A stretch of 39,465 nucleotides of DNA from Billgrantia bachuensis (GTDB lineage Bacteria > Pseudomonadota > Gammaproteobacteria > Pseudomonadales > Halomonadaceae). Position 1 is the first letter of the stretch. Each line of letters starts with the position of its first letter. Below, piece by piece: positions 7,947 to 16,677 of this stretch. The position numbers were made by a program, and so were the translations under genes. The notes below the pieces were generated by a model. The model made no database searches. It was not told the DNA's origin and saw only the letters and a list, made by a program, of their open reading frames with translations. The stretch lies in NCBI RefSeq assembly GCF_011742165.1, contig NZ_JAAQTO010000031.1, forward strand, positions 1 through 39,465, read 5' to 3'.

Positions 7947-8954
7947 TGGCTCCATCACCGGCCGCAGCGTTTCAGTCGTGTTCGTCTCCTGCTCCTCCGC
8001 CTCGATGACGAGACCTCTGCGGGAGCGAATCCATTGCTCGCCGGGGTGTGTCGTTACGACGCTGGAGCGATACGTGCGGGACCAGGCATCGGCACTCAGT
8101 GCCAAGGCGATCTCATCGATGCCATCCTCGACCGGCACTTCGAAGCGTTCATGATTCCAGAAGGCCAATTTATTGCGCGCGATGGTCAGCAGCATTTCAA
8201 GTGACAGGCCAAAAGCATCCGAATCGTGTCTTTCATCGAAATCCGCTATGCCAAGGTCAAGTGCAAGGCGGTCCGCCTGTGCCGCCCCAGCCACCGCTTC
8301 GACCAGTGCCAGCGAAACGGGAACGGAAGCCGACACGCCGGTAGTCGTCACCACGCGCCCATCGACCACGAAGCGGCGATCGCGTACCCAGGTCGTGTCC
8401 TGGTAGCGTCGGCGGAGCTTGCTCAATGAAAACCAATGACCTGTCGCCGACTTGCCCTGCAGCAGCCCGGCATGAGCCAATGTCTGCACGCCATCGCAGA
8501 CCCCGACGATGACGGCACCGGACTCGGCTTGTCGCTGCAGCCACCGGATGGCTTTCGGATGGTCGGGGCGATGCAATGCCGGCACGATGACGATATCGGC
8601 TCCGCCCGGCTGCTGTTCATCGAACTCTTCCGTGGTCTGTTCTGCTCGTATCTTCAATACCGGATGCAGTTGCACAGGGCCTGGCCGTGTGGAGACCGAT
8701 ACCACGTCCATTCTTCCCGATTCCCTCAAGACGCCGTAGGGAACCATGAAATCCGTCGTTTCAGTGCCGCCGTTGGCGGCCAGGACCGCTACCAGATGCC
8801 GTTCTCGCCCATCCTTGGGCGCCGGCAGTTCCAGGGAACGATGCTCGAGCAGACGCGCAGCACCCGGGTTGCCATAGCGCCAGCTCACCAACGCGACCAT
8901 GGAGAGAATCAACACGGCCAGACCAACCAGCCTCGAGACGTAACGTGTGGGCAT
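7848..8954 (-). CDS. Membrane-anchored DJ-1/PfpI (class I glutamine amidotransferase-like) protein
   Basis: A 368-residue protein. It opens with one hydrophobic segment (about 8-24), then a DJ-1/PfpI domain. The nucleophile elbow is GVCDGVQ with Cys153, followed by HAGLLQGKSATGHW with His173, closely matching the sensor half of GlxA-type regulators. About 170 further residues follow without a recognised HTH. The frame is open to 9065, but ATG 8954 starts directly before the membrane segment and has GGAG ten bases upstream. It is divergent from a GlxA-family regulator with 59 bases between starts. The function is unproven: a hydrolase, an isonitrile hydratase-like enzyme or a sensor are all possible. 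Confidence 0.8.
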   Translation of the reverse strand: MPTRYVSRLVGLAVLILSMVALVSWRYGNPGAARLLEHRSLELPAPKDGRERHLVAVLAANGGTETTDFMVPYGVLRESGRMDVVSVSTRPGPVQLHPVLKIRAEQTTEEFDEQQPGGADIVIVPALHRPDHPKAIRWLQRQAESGAVIVGVCDGVQTLAHAGLLQGKSATGHWFSLSKLRRRYQDTTWVRDRRFVVDGRVVTTTGVSASVPVSLALVEAVAGAAQADRLALDLGIADFDERHDSDAFGLSLEMLLTIARNKLAFWNHERFEVPVEDGIDEIALALSADAWSRTYRSSVVTTHPGEQWIRSRRGLVIEAEEQETNTTETLRPVMEPSAAALDDALLDISERYGLPTANLVAMQLEYAW

Positions 8955-9013
8955 CAAGGGAGTTCTCCGAGAAGTAATCCGCTCATGCTGCGTCACACCT
9001 GACTCTGGCGTAA

Positions 9014-10054
9014 ATGACAAAGTCATCGCAGAATACGCCAATGCGATTCTCCACCTCGAAACCACATACCGTTGCTCTGATCGGCTTCGATGGCATCCAG
9101 GCGCTCGATCTGGTCGGTCCCATGGAAGTATTCAGCAAGGCCAATACCCACTGCCCCGAGGCAGCACCAGCTTATCGCCTCCTTCTGGCTTCCCCGTACG
9201 GCGGCGACATCGTTTCCAATGCGGGTTTACGTATCGCCGGGACCCTGCCCATGGCGGCACTGCCAGCGTCACTGGACACCCTGATCGTTGCTGGGGGAAG
9301 TGAGGAAGGATTGCGCCGGGCCGCGGCGGAAACCGACCTGCTGGCCTGGCTGCAGGAGCGCGCACGCAGCACCCGTCGCGTAGCCAGCGTCTGTACCGGT
9401 GCCTTCGTTCTCGCGGCGGCCGGGCTGCTGCGCGGGCGACGCGCAGCGACACACTGGTCGGCGTGCGATAGGCTGCAGCAAATGTGGCCCGACATTAGCG
9501 TCGACCACGGTGCGATCTATACTGCCGAGCCGCCTTTCTACACGTCTGCCGGCGTGACCACGGGCCTCGACCTCTGTCTATCGCTGGTGGAAGCCGACTG
9601 CGGTTCGCAGGTGGCCCTTGGTGTGGCTCGCGATCTGGTCCTGTTCATGCGCCGACCAGGTTCGCAAGCTCAGTTCAGCGCCGCTCTGCAAGCCCAGGCC
9701 GCCGCAGGTTCCCGCCTGTCGCCACTGGTCAACGCGATTATCGAAGATCCGACCGGTGACCTGAGCGTGCCTGCGTTAGCAGCACGCATCAGTATGAGTG
9801 AACGCACCTTCGTGCGCCGCTTTCGCGAAGAGATCGGCGAAACGCCCGCCCAATTCGTCAAGCAGGCGCGGGTCGACCGCGCCAGGACACTGTTGGAGAC
9901 CTCCCGCTGGCCTCTGGCCCGCATTGCCGAACGCTCTGGTTTTGCCAGTCTTGATAGCCTGCACCGTACTTTCCAAAGACTGGTGGGTGTCACTCCATCC
10001 GCCTATCGCAGCTACTTCGGCACGCCCGGCCAGGCTTCCAATAAGGATGGCTAA
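9014..10054 (+). CDS. GlxA-type AraC family transcriptional regulator (DJ-1 domain plus HTH)
   Basis: A 346-residue regulator. The N-terminal DJ-1/PfpI domain (about 18-190) starts TVALIGFDGIQALDLVGPMEVF and contains the elbow ASVCTGAF and the GLLRGRRAATHW block. The C-terminal AraC-type HTH (about 235-335) reads LAARISMSERTFVRRFREEIG and ends IAERSGFASLDSLHRTFQRLVGVTPSAYR, as in the family. An alternative ATG at 9041 is equally close to the first strand; neither has a strong ribosome site. It is transcribed away from the membrane DJ-1 gene and probably controls it or itself from the shared short spacer. Confidence 0.93.
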   Translation: MTKSSQNTPMRFSTSKPHTVALIGFDGIQALDLVGPMEVFSKANTHCPEAAPAYRLLLASPYGGDIVSNAGLRIAGTLPMAALPASLDTLIVAGGSEEGLRRAAAETDLLAWLQERARSTRRVASVCTGAFVLAAAGLLRGRRAATHWSACDRLQQMWPDISVDHGAIYTAEPPFYTSAGVTTGLDLCLSLVEADCGSQVALGVARDLVLFMRRPGSQAQFSAALQAQAAAGSRLSPLVNAIIEDPTGDLSVPALAARISMSERTFVRRFREEIGETPAQFVKQARVDRARTLLETSRWPLARIAERSGFASLDSLHRTFQRLVGVTPSAYRSYFGTPGQASNKDG

Positions 10055-11541
10055 GCTCGCCCCTCCGGCTGCGCCAGGGGATGATAGGCAGGGCCTTCGA
10101 TCACCTCGCCGTCGGTATCGAAGCGGCTGCCGTGGCAGGGACAATCCCATGTCGATTCGCTGGGGTTCCAGTGCACGATGCACTTCATGTGCGGGCACAC
10201 AGCGGACAGCACCTTGAGTTCGCCGGTTTCGGTGCGGTGGATGGCGAGCTTCTCGCCATCCACCGTGGCTACCCGAGCCTGCCCCGGCTCGATGCCGTCG
10301 AAAGTTTCGAGTTTCTCGATACCCAGGTAGTCCTTGACCATGTGCTTGGTGACGGTGACGTTCTCCTTGGCATATTGCAGCGCCGACTTGCCCGGCGTGA
10401 TCCGCCGAGCGCCAAAGTGGGCATGCCAGGGATTGTCGCGCTCCAGGATCTGGTCGGAGATGATCAGACCGGCCAGGGTGCCCCACACCAGGCCGTCGGC
10501 AGCGAAGCCGGTTGCCATGTAAAGGTTGTCGTGGCTATGCATGCGGCCAATGTAGGGCAGCCCGTCGGGCGAGCTGTACTGCTGGGCAGACCAGCCATGG
10601 GTGAAGGCTTCGACGTCGAAGTGGGTCTCGAGATATTCGCGTAGCTTCTGGTAATGGTCGCCATGATGCTCGCCGGTCTTGTGCTTTTCGCCGATCACCA
10701 TCAGGTACTCTCCCTCGCCATACTGGTACCTGCGCAGCGAGTGGAAGGGATCGAGCACCCAGATGATGCCCTCGGGATACTCGCCGCTCCTCAGCTTGGC
10801 GCTGACGGCATACTCGCGCGACACCAGCATGCCCGCCTGAACCAGGTTGATGCCTTTGGGGGTATGGGTGGCTTGAACGATATGCTTCGCGGCGACGCTG
10901 GCCTCGTCGGTTCTGACGATGCCCTTGCCGGGATCGACCTCGCGCACCGGGCTGTGCTGAACGATCACCGCACCTTCGCCCTGCAAACGGTTGGCCAGCC
11001 CTTCGACGTAGTGCAGCGGATTGAACTGGGCCTGGTTGGCAATACGAATGCCCCAGCTATCGAAGGGTAATCCGGGGCTCTCCGCCATCTCGGCATCGAG
11101 CCCGGCGCTGACCAACGCGTCGAGTTCCTCGTTCAGGTCGTGCCGGGCATGCTGCCGGTCTTCGGTCGACAGGCGATAGGCCGGCTGACGCTTGAACTGG
11201 CATTCGATGCCAAGTCGCTCGATCGTCACCTCGATATGGTCGACGGCTTCGGCCCTGGCCCTAACCACGTCGGCCGCCACCTCGTCGCCCCACTTGCGGC
11301 GCAGCGGCGCCTGCCCCGAAGCCAGCGTGGCGTAAAGATTGCCTGTGGAACCACCTGTCACACCAGCCCCCACCGTGGCAGCCTCCAATACCATGACCCG
11401 CTGTCCCGCTTCGGCCAGTGCCAGCGCCGCGGTGAGCCCGGTGATGCCGGCGCCGATGATGGCGACGTCCACCTCGCTATCTTCTGTCAGGGAGGGATGT
11501 TCGGCGACACCGCGGCTGCCCAGCTTCCATATCGATTCCAT
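10051..11541 (-). CDS. FAD-dependent oxidoreductase with C-terminal Rieske [2Fe-2S] domain
   Basis: A 496-residue, two-domain protein. The N-terminal part is a DAO-family flavoprotein with the dinucleotide fold VAIIGAGITGLTAALALAEAG (about 22-42) and a GNLYATLASGQ loop. The last 90 or so residues form a Rieske domain with ligands in CPHMKC and DCPCHGSRF, spaced as usual. It probably moves electrons from an oxidised amine or similar substrate through FAD to the cluster; the substrate is not evident. The frame is open to 11562, but ATG 11541 has a very strong GGAAGGAG five bases upstream. It is divergent from the aldose dehydrogenase and converges with the GlxA regulator, overlapping it by four bases. 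Confidence 0.93.
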   Translation of the reverse strand: MESIWKLGSRGVAEHPSLTEDSEVDVAIIGAGITGLTAALALAEAGQRVMVLEAATVGAGVTGGSTGNLYATLASGQAPLRRKWGDEVAADVVRARAEAVDHIEVTIERLGIECQFKRQPAYRLSTEDRQHARHDLNEELDALVSAGLDAEMAESPGLPFDSWGIRIANQAQFNPLHYVEGLANRLQGEGAVIVQHSPVREVDPGKGIVRTDEASVAAKHIVQATHTPKGINLVQAGMLVSREYAVSAKLRSGEYPEGIIWVLDPFHSLRRYQYGEGEYLMVIGEKHKTGEHHGDHYQKLREYLETHFDVEAFTHGWSAQQYSSPDGLPYIGRMHSHDNLYMATGFAADGLVWGTLAGLIISDQILERDNPWHAHFGARRITPGKSALQYAKENVTVTKHMVKDYLGIEKLETFDGIEPGQARVATVDGEKLAIHRTETGELKVLSAVCPHMKCIVHWNPSESTWDCPCHGSRFDTDGEVIEGPAYHPLAQPEGRA

Positions 11542-11716
11542 AACGACTCCTTCCGTCGGCAAGTCAGGCTACTGCCCACAGTTATAGTTGTCCCGCCGAG
11601 GCTGCGCTAACGCGTGGCGACTTTGCCAAGCCCGGCCCACGCTTCGCTGCGCTTGCCAGACGGGGCCAAGCAATTACCTTGAGATAAGGCTAGTGCCCAC
11701 TCAAGGAGGACATCTC

Positions 11717-12859
11717 ATGGCACAAACCATTCCGACCGCCGCGCTCGGCTTGGCTGCCGTTGCCCTATCCCTGTCGCCGCTCGCCTCGGCGCAACCTAAG
11801 GAGTCCGTTCAGACCGAAGCGGGCGCCATGGGGATCGAAACCGTTGTGGATGGACTCGTGCATCCGTGGGGCATGGCGTTTCTGCCCGACGGACGAATGC
11901 TCATCACCGAGCGCGAGGGTCGTCTGCGGCTCCTCTCGCAGGAGGAAAATCTCTCCGACCCGCTCGAGGGCGTGCCCGAAGTGTTCAACCAGGGCCAGGG
12001 CGGACTTCTGGATGTCGCCCTGCACCCCGACTTCGAATCCAACCGATACGTCTATCTCTCCTTCTCGGAGCCCGGCGACGAAGGCGCCACCACCGCCCTG
12101 GGCCGTGGCCGTCTGGAAGAAGACCAGCTCGAGGACTTCGAAGTGATCTTCCGCATGGAGCCGAGGGTCGAGCACGAGAACCACTTCGGCGGTCGCATCG
12201 TCTTTACCGACGATGGGACGCTTTTCCTCACCCTGGCCGAGCGCTTCCAGTTCGACCCGGCCCAGGATCCGTCCAACCATCTCGGTACCATCGTGCGCCT
12301 CAACGACGACGGCACGCCGGTCGACGGCAACCCCTTCCTCGATGACGAAGAGGCCCGCGACGAGATCTGGTCCTACGGCCACCGCAACATCGAGAGCGCC
12401 GCCCTCCATCCCGAGACGGGCGAGCTGTGGGTGGCCGAGATGGGGCCGCTGGGTGGCGACGAACTCAACCGACCCGAGGCGGGGCGCAACTACGGCTGGC
12501 CCGAGGTGAGCTGGGGTAAACACTACGACGGAGAGGAAATCCCCGACCCCAGCGACGACGGCGACTACGCGGGTTCGGTCAAGCAGTGGACACCGGTCAT
12601 CTCGCCTTCCGGCATGATCTTCTACACCGGCGACACCCTGCCGGAGTGGCAGGGCAGCATGCTGATCGGCGGGCTTTCGGAGCAGGGCCTGGTGCGTATC
12701 ACGCTTGAAGGCGAAGAGGTCACCGATGAAGAGCGGATTCCACTTGGCGCTCGCATTCGCGACGTCGAGCAGGGGCCGGATGGCCTGGTCTACGTTCTCA
12801 CCGACGAAGCGGACGGCAAGCTGATACGCCTTGAGCCGCTCGAGGGCGACAGCGCTTGA
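11717..12859 (+). CDS. PQQ-dependent aldose sugar dehydrogenase (YliI/Asd family)
   Basis: A 380-residue periplasmic six-bladed propeller enzyme that oxidises aldose sugars with pyrroloquinoline quinone. A Sec signal peptide ending LSPLASA is followed by the family blocks VVDGLVHPWGMAFLPDG, LLDVALHPDF, EHENHFGGRIVF, YGHRNIESAALHP, NYGWPEVSWGKHYDG and IRDVEQGPDGLVYVLTD. The residues HENHFGGR and GHRN line the PQQ pocket in homologues. ATG 11717 has AAGGAGGA upstream and begins the signal peptide; the longer open frame is not used. The protein is rich in Asp and Glu, fitting a halophile or halotolerant host. No pqq biosynthesis genes lie in the window. Confidence 0.94.
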   Translation: MAQTIPTAALGLAAVALSLSPLASAQPKESVQTEAGAMGIETVVDGLVHPWGMAFLPDGRMLITEREGRLRLLSQEENLSDPLEGVPEVFNQGQGGLLDVALHPDFESNRYVYLSFSEPGDEGATTALGRGRLEEDQLEDFEVIFRMEPRVEHENHFGGRIVFTDDGTLFLTLAERFQFDPAQDPSNHLGTIVRLNDDGTPVDGNPFLDDEEARDEIWSYGHRNIESAALHPETGELWVAEMGPLGGDELNRPEAGRNYGWPEVSWGKHYDGEEIPDPSDDGDYAGSVKQWTPVISPSGMIFYTGDTLPEWQGSMLIGGLSEQGLVRITLEGEEVTDEERIPLGARIRDVEQGPDGLVYVLTDEADGKLIRLEPLEGDSA

Positions 12860-12989
12860 GATCGGCATCACTTACATCGCAAGTACTCAGTCACATAAAG
12901 CAACCGATGAAAATCGTATAAACGCCGGAGCATTGCTACGTTGTAGAAGCTAGACAAAGGAATGCTTTACCAAAGCGAAAGGAGGACAC

Positions 12990-13481
12990 ATGAAGATCGA
13001 TAGCCCCCAGGAACTCTTCGCCCGCATGCTATCCGAGACCAACAGCGCCGAGAAGCAGATCACTCGCGCGCTGCCCAAGATGGCGCGTGCCGCCGATGAC
13101 CCGAAGCTGGTCGAGGCTTTCCAGCATCACCTCGAGGAAACCCAGGGCCAGTTGGAGCGCATCGAGCAGGCGGCCGACTCCATCCCCGATATTCGCCTCA
13201 AGCGCATCAAGAGCCAAGCCATGGAGAGCCTGATTCAGGAAGGGGAGGAGCTGATCGACGCCACCGAGAAGGGGCCGCTGCGTGATGCCGGCCTGATCGC
13301 CGCGGCTCAAAAAGTGGAGCATTTCGAGATCGCAAGCTACGGCACGCTATGCGAACTGGCCGAGCAGCTGGGTCACACCAAGGCCAAGGAGATCCTGGCC
13401 GAAACGCTCAAGGAGGAGAAGGCCACCGATGACAAGCTGAGCAAGATGGCCAAGCAGGACATCAACAGGAAGGCGAGCTAA
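12990..13481 (+). CDS. YciE/YciF-type ferritin-like protein (DUF892)
   Basis: A 163-residue all-helical protein of the YciE/YciF family (DUF892), a ferritin-like four-helix bundle linked to general stress in enterobacteria. Typical features are LFARMLSETNSAEKQITRALPKM at the start, ALPKMA with FQHHLEETQGQLERIE, and DAGLIAAAQKVEHFEIASYGTL, which supply the Glu and His residues of a possible di-iron site. AAAGGAGGA precedes the ATG. The 130-base spacer upstream is less GC-rich than the genes and contains GTATAAA (about 12916-12922), possibly a -10 element. It stands alone and ends before a hairpin shared with the convergent pncB. Confidence 0.93.
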   Translation: MKIDSPQELFARMLSETNSAEKQITRALPKMARAADDPKLVEAFQHHLEETQGQLERIEQAADSIPDIRLKRIKSQAMESLIQEGEELIDATEKGPLRDAGLIAAAQKVEHFEIASYGTLCELAEQLGHTKAKEILAETLKEEKATDDKLSKMAKQDINRKAS

Positions 13482-13502
13482 GTAACCGCTTTCTTACCTC
13501 GC

Positions 13503-13525
13503 GGCAGGCCGGCTCTCGGCCTGCC
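13503..13525. terminator. Bidirectional hairpin between DUF892 gene and pncB
   Basis: GGCAGGCCG (13503-13511), five-base loop GCTCT, CGGCCTGCC (13517-13525): a perfect 9-pair stem centred between two convergent genes. No long T-tract is present on either side, so termination may be partly Rho-dependent or the hairpin may only stabilise the 3' ends. Confidence 0.6.
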
Positions 13526-13579
13526 CGCTCGTTCTGATCCACGCTTTTCCCGGAGGCCTGAAACAGCCGGGCGTGAGCA

Positions 13580-14779
13580 CTACGCCTCCACGCCGAAGAC
13601 ATGCTTTAGGTAGCGCACATAGCTCTCGTCGCGCGACATGGTCTTGCCCGGCGAATCGGATATCTTGGCCACGGGTTGGCCATTGCACGAGACCATCTTG
13701 ATCACGATGTTCATCGGCTTCACACCCGGCACGTCACAGGTCAGGTTAGTGCCGATACCGAAGCTGGTGCGGATGCGCCCCTCCAGCGCCGTCTTGATGT
13801 GCATGGCCTTGTCGAAGGTCAGGCTGTCGCTGAAGATCAGCGTCTTGGTCTTCGGGTCGATGCCCAGCGACTCGTAGTGGCGAATGCACTTCTCGGCGAA
13901 CCACAGCGGGTCGCCGCTGTCGTGACGCAGCCCATCGAAGAGCTTGGCGAAGTAAAGATCGAAGTCGCGCAGGAAAGCATCGAGAGTAACCGTATCGGTC
14001 AAGGCGATGCCCAGGTAGCCGCGATATTCCTGCACCCAGGCCTCCAGTGCGGCCCGCTGGCTGTCCACCAGGCGGCTGCCCAGTTGCTGGTGCGCCATGA
14101 CCCATTCGTGAGCCATGGTGCCCATCGGGCTGATGTCGTGACGCCGCGCAATATCGACATTGCTGGTGCCGACGAAATTGCCCGGAAACTCCTCCTCCAT
14201 GACCGTAACGATCGCCTCCTGCACGGGCTGAGAGAGGCGCCGGCGCGTGCCGAAGTCGGCCAGGTTGAAGCTCGCCAGTTGCTCGGATGTATAGGCCTCG
14301 CGCAGGCTATCGAGCTTGCGGCGCAGTTGAGCCACGGCCTGGTCGATCTCGACTTCGGGGTAGAGGGTGCGATTGCGCACCTCGCTGATGATGGCGAGTA
14401 TCACGATCTCGAACAGGATGCTGTGCGACCACGGCCCGTCGATGACGATACACAGCTCGCTGCCCTGCATGCCGACCTGGACGTATTCCGGCCGGAAGCG
14501 GAACAGCTCCAGGAAGCGGATGAAATCGGGTGACATGTAGGCGAAGCTCGCCAGATAGGCCGACTCCTCGCGCGACAGCTGCAGCGTGGCGAGTCGGTCG
14601 ATCTGCTCGCGAATCTCGGGAATGTAGCGCTCCAGGGGCTCGGCATCGCGACAACGGAACTCCCAGGTCACGCTGGCATTGGGGTACTGGTGATGGACCC
14701 CCTGCATCATGGTCAGCTTGTACCAGTCGGTATCCAGCAATGACCGGATAATCGGTCCTTCGCGGTAGGTCTCGCCCAT
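13580..14779 (-). CDS. pncB: Nicotinate phosphoribosyltransferase
   Basis: The Preiss-Handler enzyme that makes nicotinate mononucleotide from nicotinate and PRPP with ATP hydrolysis; 399 residues, the normal length for proteobacterial PncB. Visible family blocks are [21 protein letters not shown] at the N-terminus, [12 protein letters not shown] with the histidine that is phosphorylated in the reaction, [17 protein letters not shown] for phosphoribosyl binding, and [17 protein letters not shown] lies just upstream of the ATG. It is the last gene of a same-strand set with a small membrane protein and an SSS symporter, 47 bases after the symporter, which suggests the symporter could bring in nicotinate or a related precursor. 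Confidence 0.97.
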   Translation of the reverse strand: MGETYREGPIIRSLLDTDWYKLTMMQGVHHQYPNASVTWEFRCRDAEPLERYIPEIREQIDRLATLQLSREESAYLASFAYMSPDFIRFLELFRFRPEYVQVGMQGSELCIVIDGPWSHSILFEIVILAIISEVRNRTLYPEVEIDQAVAQLRRKLDSLREAYTSEQLASFNLADFGTRRRLSQPVQEAIVTVMEEEFPGNFVGTSNVDIARRHDISPMGTMAHEWVMAHQQLGSRLVDSQRAALEAWVQEYRGYLGIALTDTVTLDAFLRDFDLYFAKLFDGLRHDSGDPLWFAEKCIRHYESLGIDPKTKTLIFSDSLTFDKAMHIKTALEGRIRTSFGIGTNLTCDVPGVKPMNIVIKMVSCNGQPVAKISDSPGKTMSRDESYVRYLKHVFGVEA

Positions 14780-14826
14780 GTCGCCTTCCGTTTGCGTGAT
14801 CAGTAGCTTGCGTCTCTCCGTTCAGG

Positions 14827-16323
14827 CTAGCGCTCGCCGCGCTTCTCTACCACCCGCGACGCCCGCTCGGGGCTCTGCGGTACGGCAGCCAGGAATTCGT
14901 CCGCCGCGGCATGTGCAGGCCGGCTGGCCAGGCTGACGCCGACGAAGGTAAGGCTCGCGACGACGATGCCCCACACTCCTGCCGGCAACCCCAGGAAGCT
15001 GTTGCCGATGGCGTAGACGAACAGCACGAAGGCGCTGGCAACGATGACGCTTGCCAGCACGCCGGGAGCGGTGCCTCGGCGCCAATAGAAAGCCCCGATG
15101 ATGGCCGGCACCACGGCCACGAGCCCGGCCGATGCGGCCACCGAGAGCACCGCGATCAGGCTCAGCTGCAGTTCGGCAAAGCCCAGCGCCAACAGCGCAA
15201 TGACCGGGATGACCCACTTGCCGACGGCGAGCTGGCGCGCCTCGCTGCTCCCCGGCCTGAGATTGCCGTAGACGTCGCGGGCGACCATCGAGGAGAGCGT
15301 CAGCATGATCGAGTCGATGGTCGAGACCGCCGCCGCCAGGATGCCGATCATCACGATCACGCCCAGCAGGGGCGGTACGTGACTGGAGGTCAGCAGCGAT
15401 GGCGTGGCCAGGTCGGCGTTGTCGAGCTCCGGAAAGGCAACGATGGCAGAGAGCCCCCACAGCACCGAGACCAGAGTGTAGACGAAGCCGAAGAGCAGGA
15501 AACCGAGCAGCATCCGGCGCATCGCCGTAAGCGACGCCGGCATGAACAGGCGCTGGCTGACCTGGGGATTGGAGAGGCTGAAGAAGAACCAGGGAATGGT
15601 CAGGCCCAGGAAGGTGGTGAAGGTGAACAGCCCCTCCCCCGGCACCACCAGCATCTCGGGGTGCTCCGTTGCCAGCGTATCGAACAGCACCTGAAAGCCG
15701 CCCAACCCCTGGATGACCAGGAAGGTCACCAGCGTGGAGGCCACGATCATCATGATTGCCTGCAGCGAGTCGGTCCACATCACCGAGCGAATGCCGGCAA
15801 TGTAGGAGAAGAACAGCGCCAGCGCCGTGGCCAGCAACACCCCGACGGTGAAAGGCACCGTGCCCTGGGTGGTGCCCTGCAGCAGGTAGCCGATCCCGGC
15901 GAGCTGCACCGCCGCGTAGGGAATCAGAAACAGGCAGTTGGAAAGCGCCACCACGATCGCCACCGCCCGGCTGTCGTAGCGTCGGCCCAGCATCTCGCTG
16001 GGGGTGACGAAGCCGAAGGCCTTGCCCACGGCCCAGAAGTGCGGCCCGAACACCGCCACCAGCGAGACCCCGGCGAAATAGACGATCTCGAACCCCAGCG
16101 CACCCACGCCACCGGCATAGGTCAGCCCCGCGAGCCCCACCATCATGAAGGCGCTGTAGGTGGTCGCACTGTAGCTGAGCGCCGAGACGAAGCCGTTCAT
16201 CTGCCGATTGCCGAGGAAGTAGCCCGACATGTCTTGGGTCTTGCCCTGACGCGACAGAATGGCAATGACGATGGCGATCGCCAGATAGCCCGCGATGGCC
16301 CACCACACGAGGGAAACGGTCAT
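14827..16323 (-). CDS. Sodium:solute symporter (SSS family, PanF-like)
   Basis: A 498-residue inner-membrane protein with about 13 helices. SSS-family signs are the GYFLGNRQMNGFVSALSYSATTYSAFMMVGLAG stretch near helices 1-2, the SYIAGIRSVMWTDSLQAIMM region, and GILAAAVSTIDSIMLTLSSMVARDVYG, where Ser/Thr residues in helix 8 bind Na+ in characterised members. It is closest in style to pantothenate permease PanF, but substrate cannot be read from sequence. The ATG is one base after the stop of a small two-helix protein, a pairing seen in several SSS systems, and pncB follows 47 bases downstream. Confidence 0.93.
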   Translation of the reverse strand: MTVSLVWWAIAGYLAIAIVIAILSRQGKTQDMSGYFLGNRQMNGFVSALSYSATTYSAFMMVGLAGLTYAGGVGALGFEIVYFAGVSLVAVFGPHFWAVGKAFGFVTPSEMLGRRYDSRAVAIVVALSNCLFLIPYAAVQLAGIGYLLQGTTQGTVPFTVGVLLATALALFFSYIAGIRSVMWTDSLQAIMMIVASTLVTFLVIQGLGGFQVLFDTLATEHPEMLVVPGEGLFTFTTFLGLTIPWFFFSLSNPQVSQRLFMPASLTAMRRMLLGFLLFGFVYTLVSVLWGLSAIVAFPELDNADLATPSLLTSSHVPPLLGVIVMIGILAAAVSTIDSIMLTLSSMVARDVYGNLRPGSSEARQLAVGKWVIPVIALLALGFAELQLSLIAVLSVAASAGLVAVVPAIIGAFYWRRGTAPGVLASVIVASAFVLFVYAIGNSFLGLPAGVWGIVVASLTFVGVSLASRPAHAAADEFLAAVPQSPERASRVVEKRGER

Positions 16324-16324
16324 G

Positions 16325-16534
16325 TCACCGATCCTCGAAGTCGCGGGTGAGGAAAACGTTCAGCGCGATCACGGCCAGCCCCGCCAACGCCCAGAACAGG
16401 AAACTGCCGTACCAGCGCGACACGTCGCTGAGCAGCGTGTAGGGAACGGCATAACACAACGCGACAACGAGCCAGACCAGCCAGATCCCCTTGCTGCGCG
16501 ATCCCTTGTGCTTTACTTCCCTGCCTTTACGCAT
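16325..16534 (-). CDS. Small two-helix membrane protein, putative symporter partner
   Basis: A 69-residue protein with a basic N-terminus (MRKGREVKHKGSRSKG) and two hydrophobic segments (about 17-35 and 42-62) ending FLTRDFEDR. It resembles the short DUF3311/DUF997-type subunits that precede SSS symporter genes. Its TGA is one base before the symporter ATG (TGACATG), so the two are coupled. It probably assists insertion or activity of the symporter, by analogy with YhdT-PanF pairs; this is inference. Confidence 0.75.
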   Translation of the reverse strand: MRKGREVKHKGSRSKGIWLVWLVVALCYAVPYTLLSDVSRWYGSFLFWALAGLAVIALNVFLTRDFEDR

Positions 16535-16677
16535 AGGCCTCCCTTTCGCCTTGAACGAAGTCCATGCCCTCAGCCTAGATGATGGCCGCCGGTTCGCTGG
16601 GTTTTCCCCTCGGACTTCGATCTACACTGTCGCGAAGAGTCGTTCCACTTCCCGGTCGCACACCACAGTGAGCTGCC

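Noticed and set aside
14822..16306. A 494-codon minus-strand frame rich in Arg, Gly and His
   Set aside because: It is a frame shadow of the SSS symporter, whose hydrophobic helices and family motifs are unambiguous in the other frame.
14911..16350. A 479-codon plus-strand frame opposite the symporter
   Set aside because: Its composition (Asp, His, Gln, Arg rich, no family motifs) is typical of antisense to a GC-rich membrane-protein gene.
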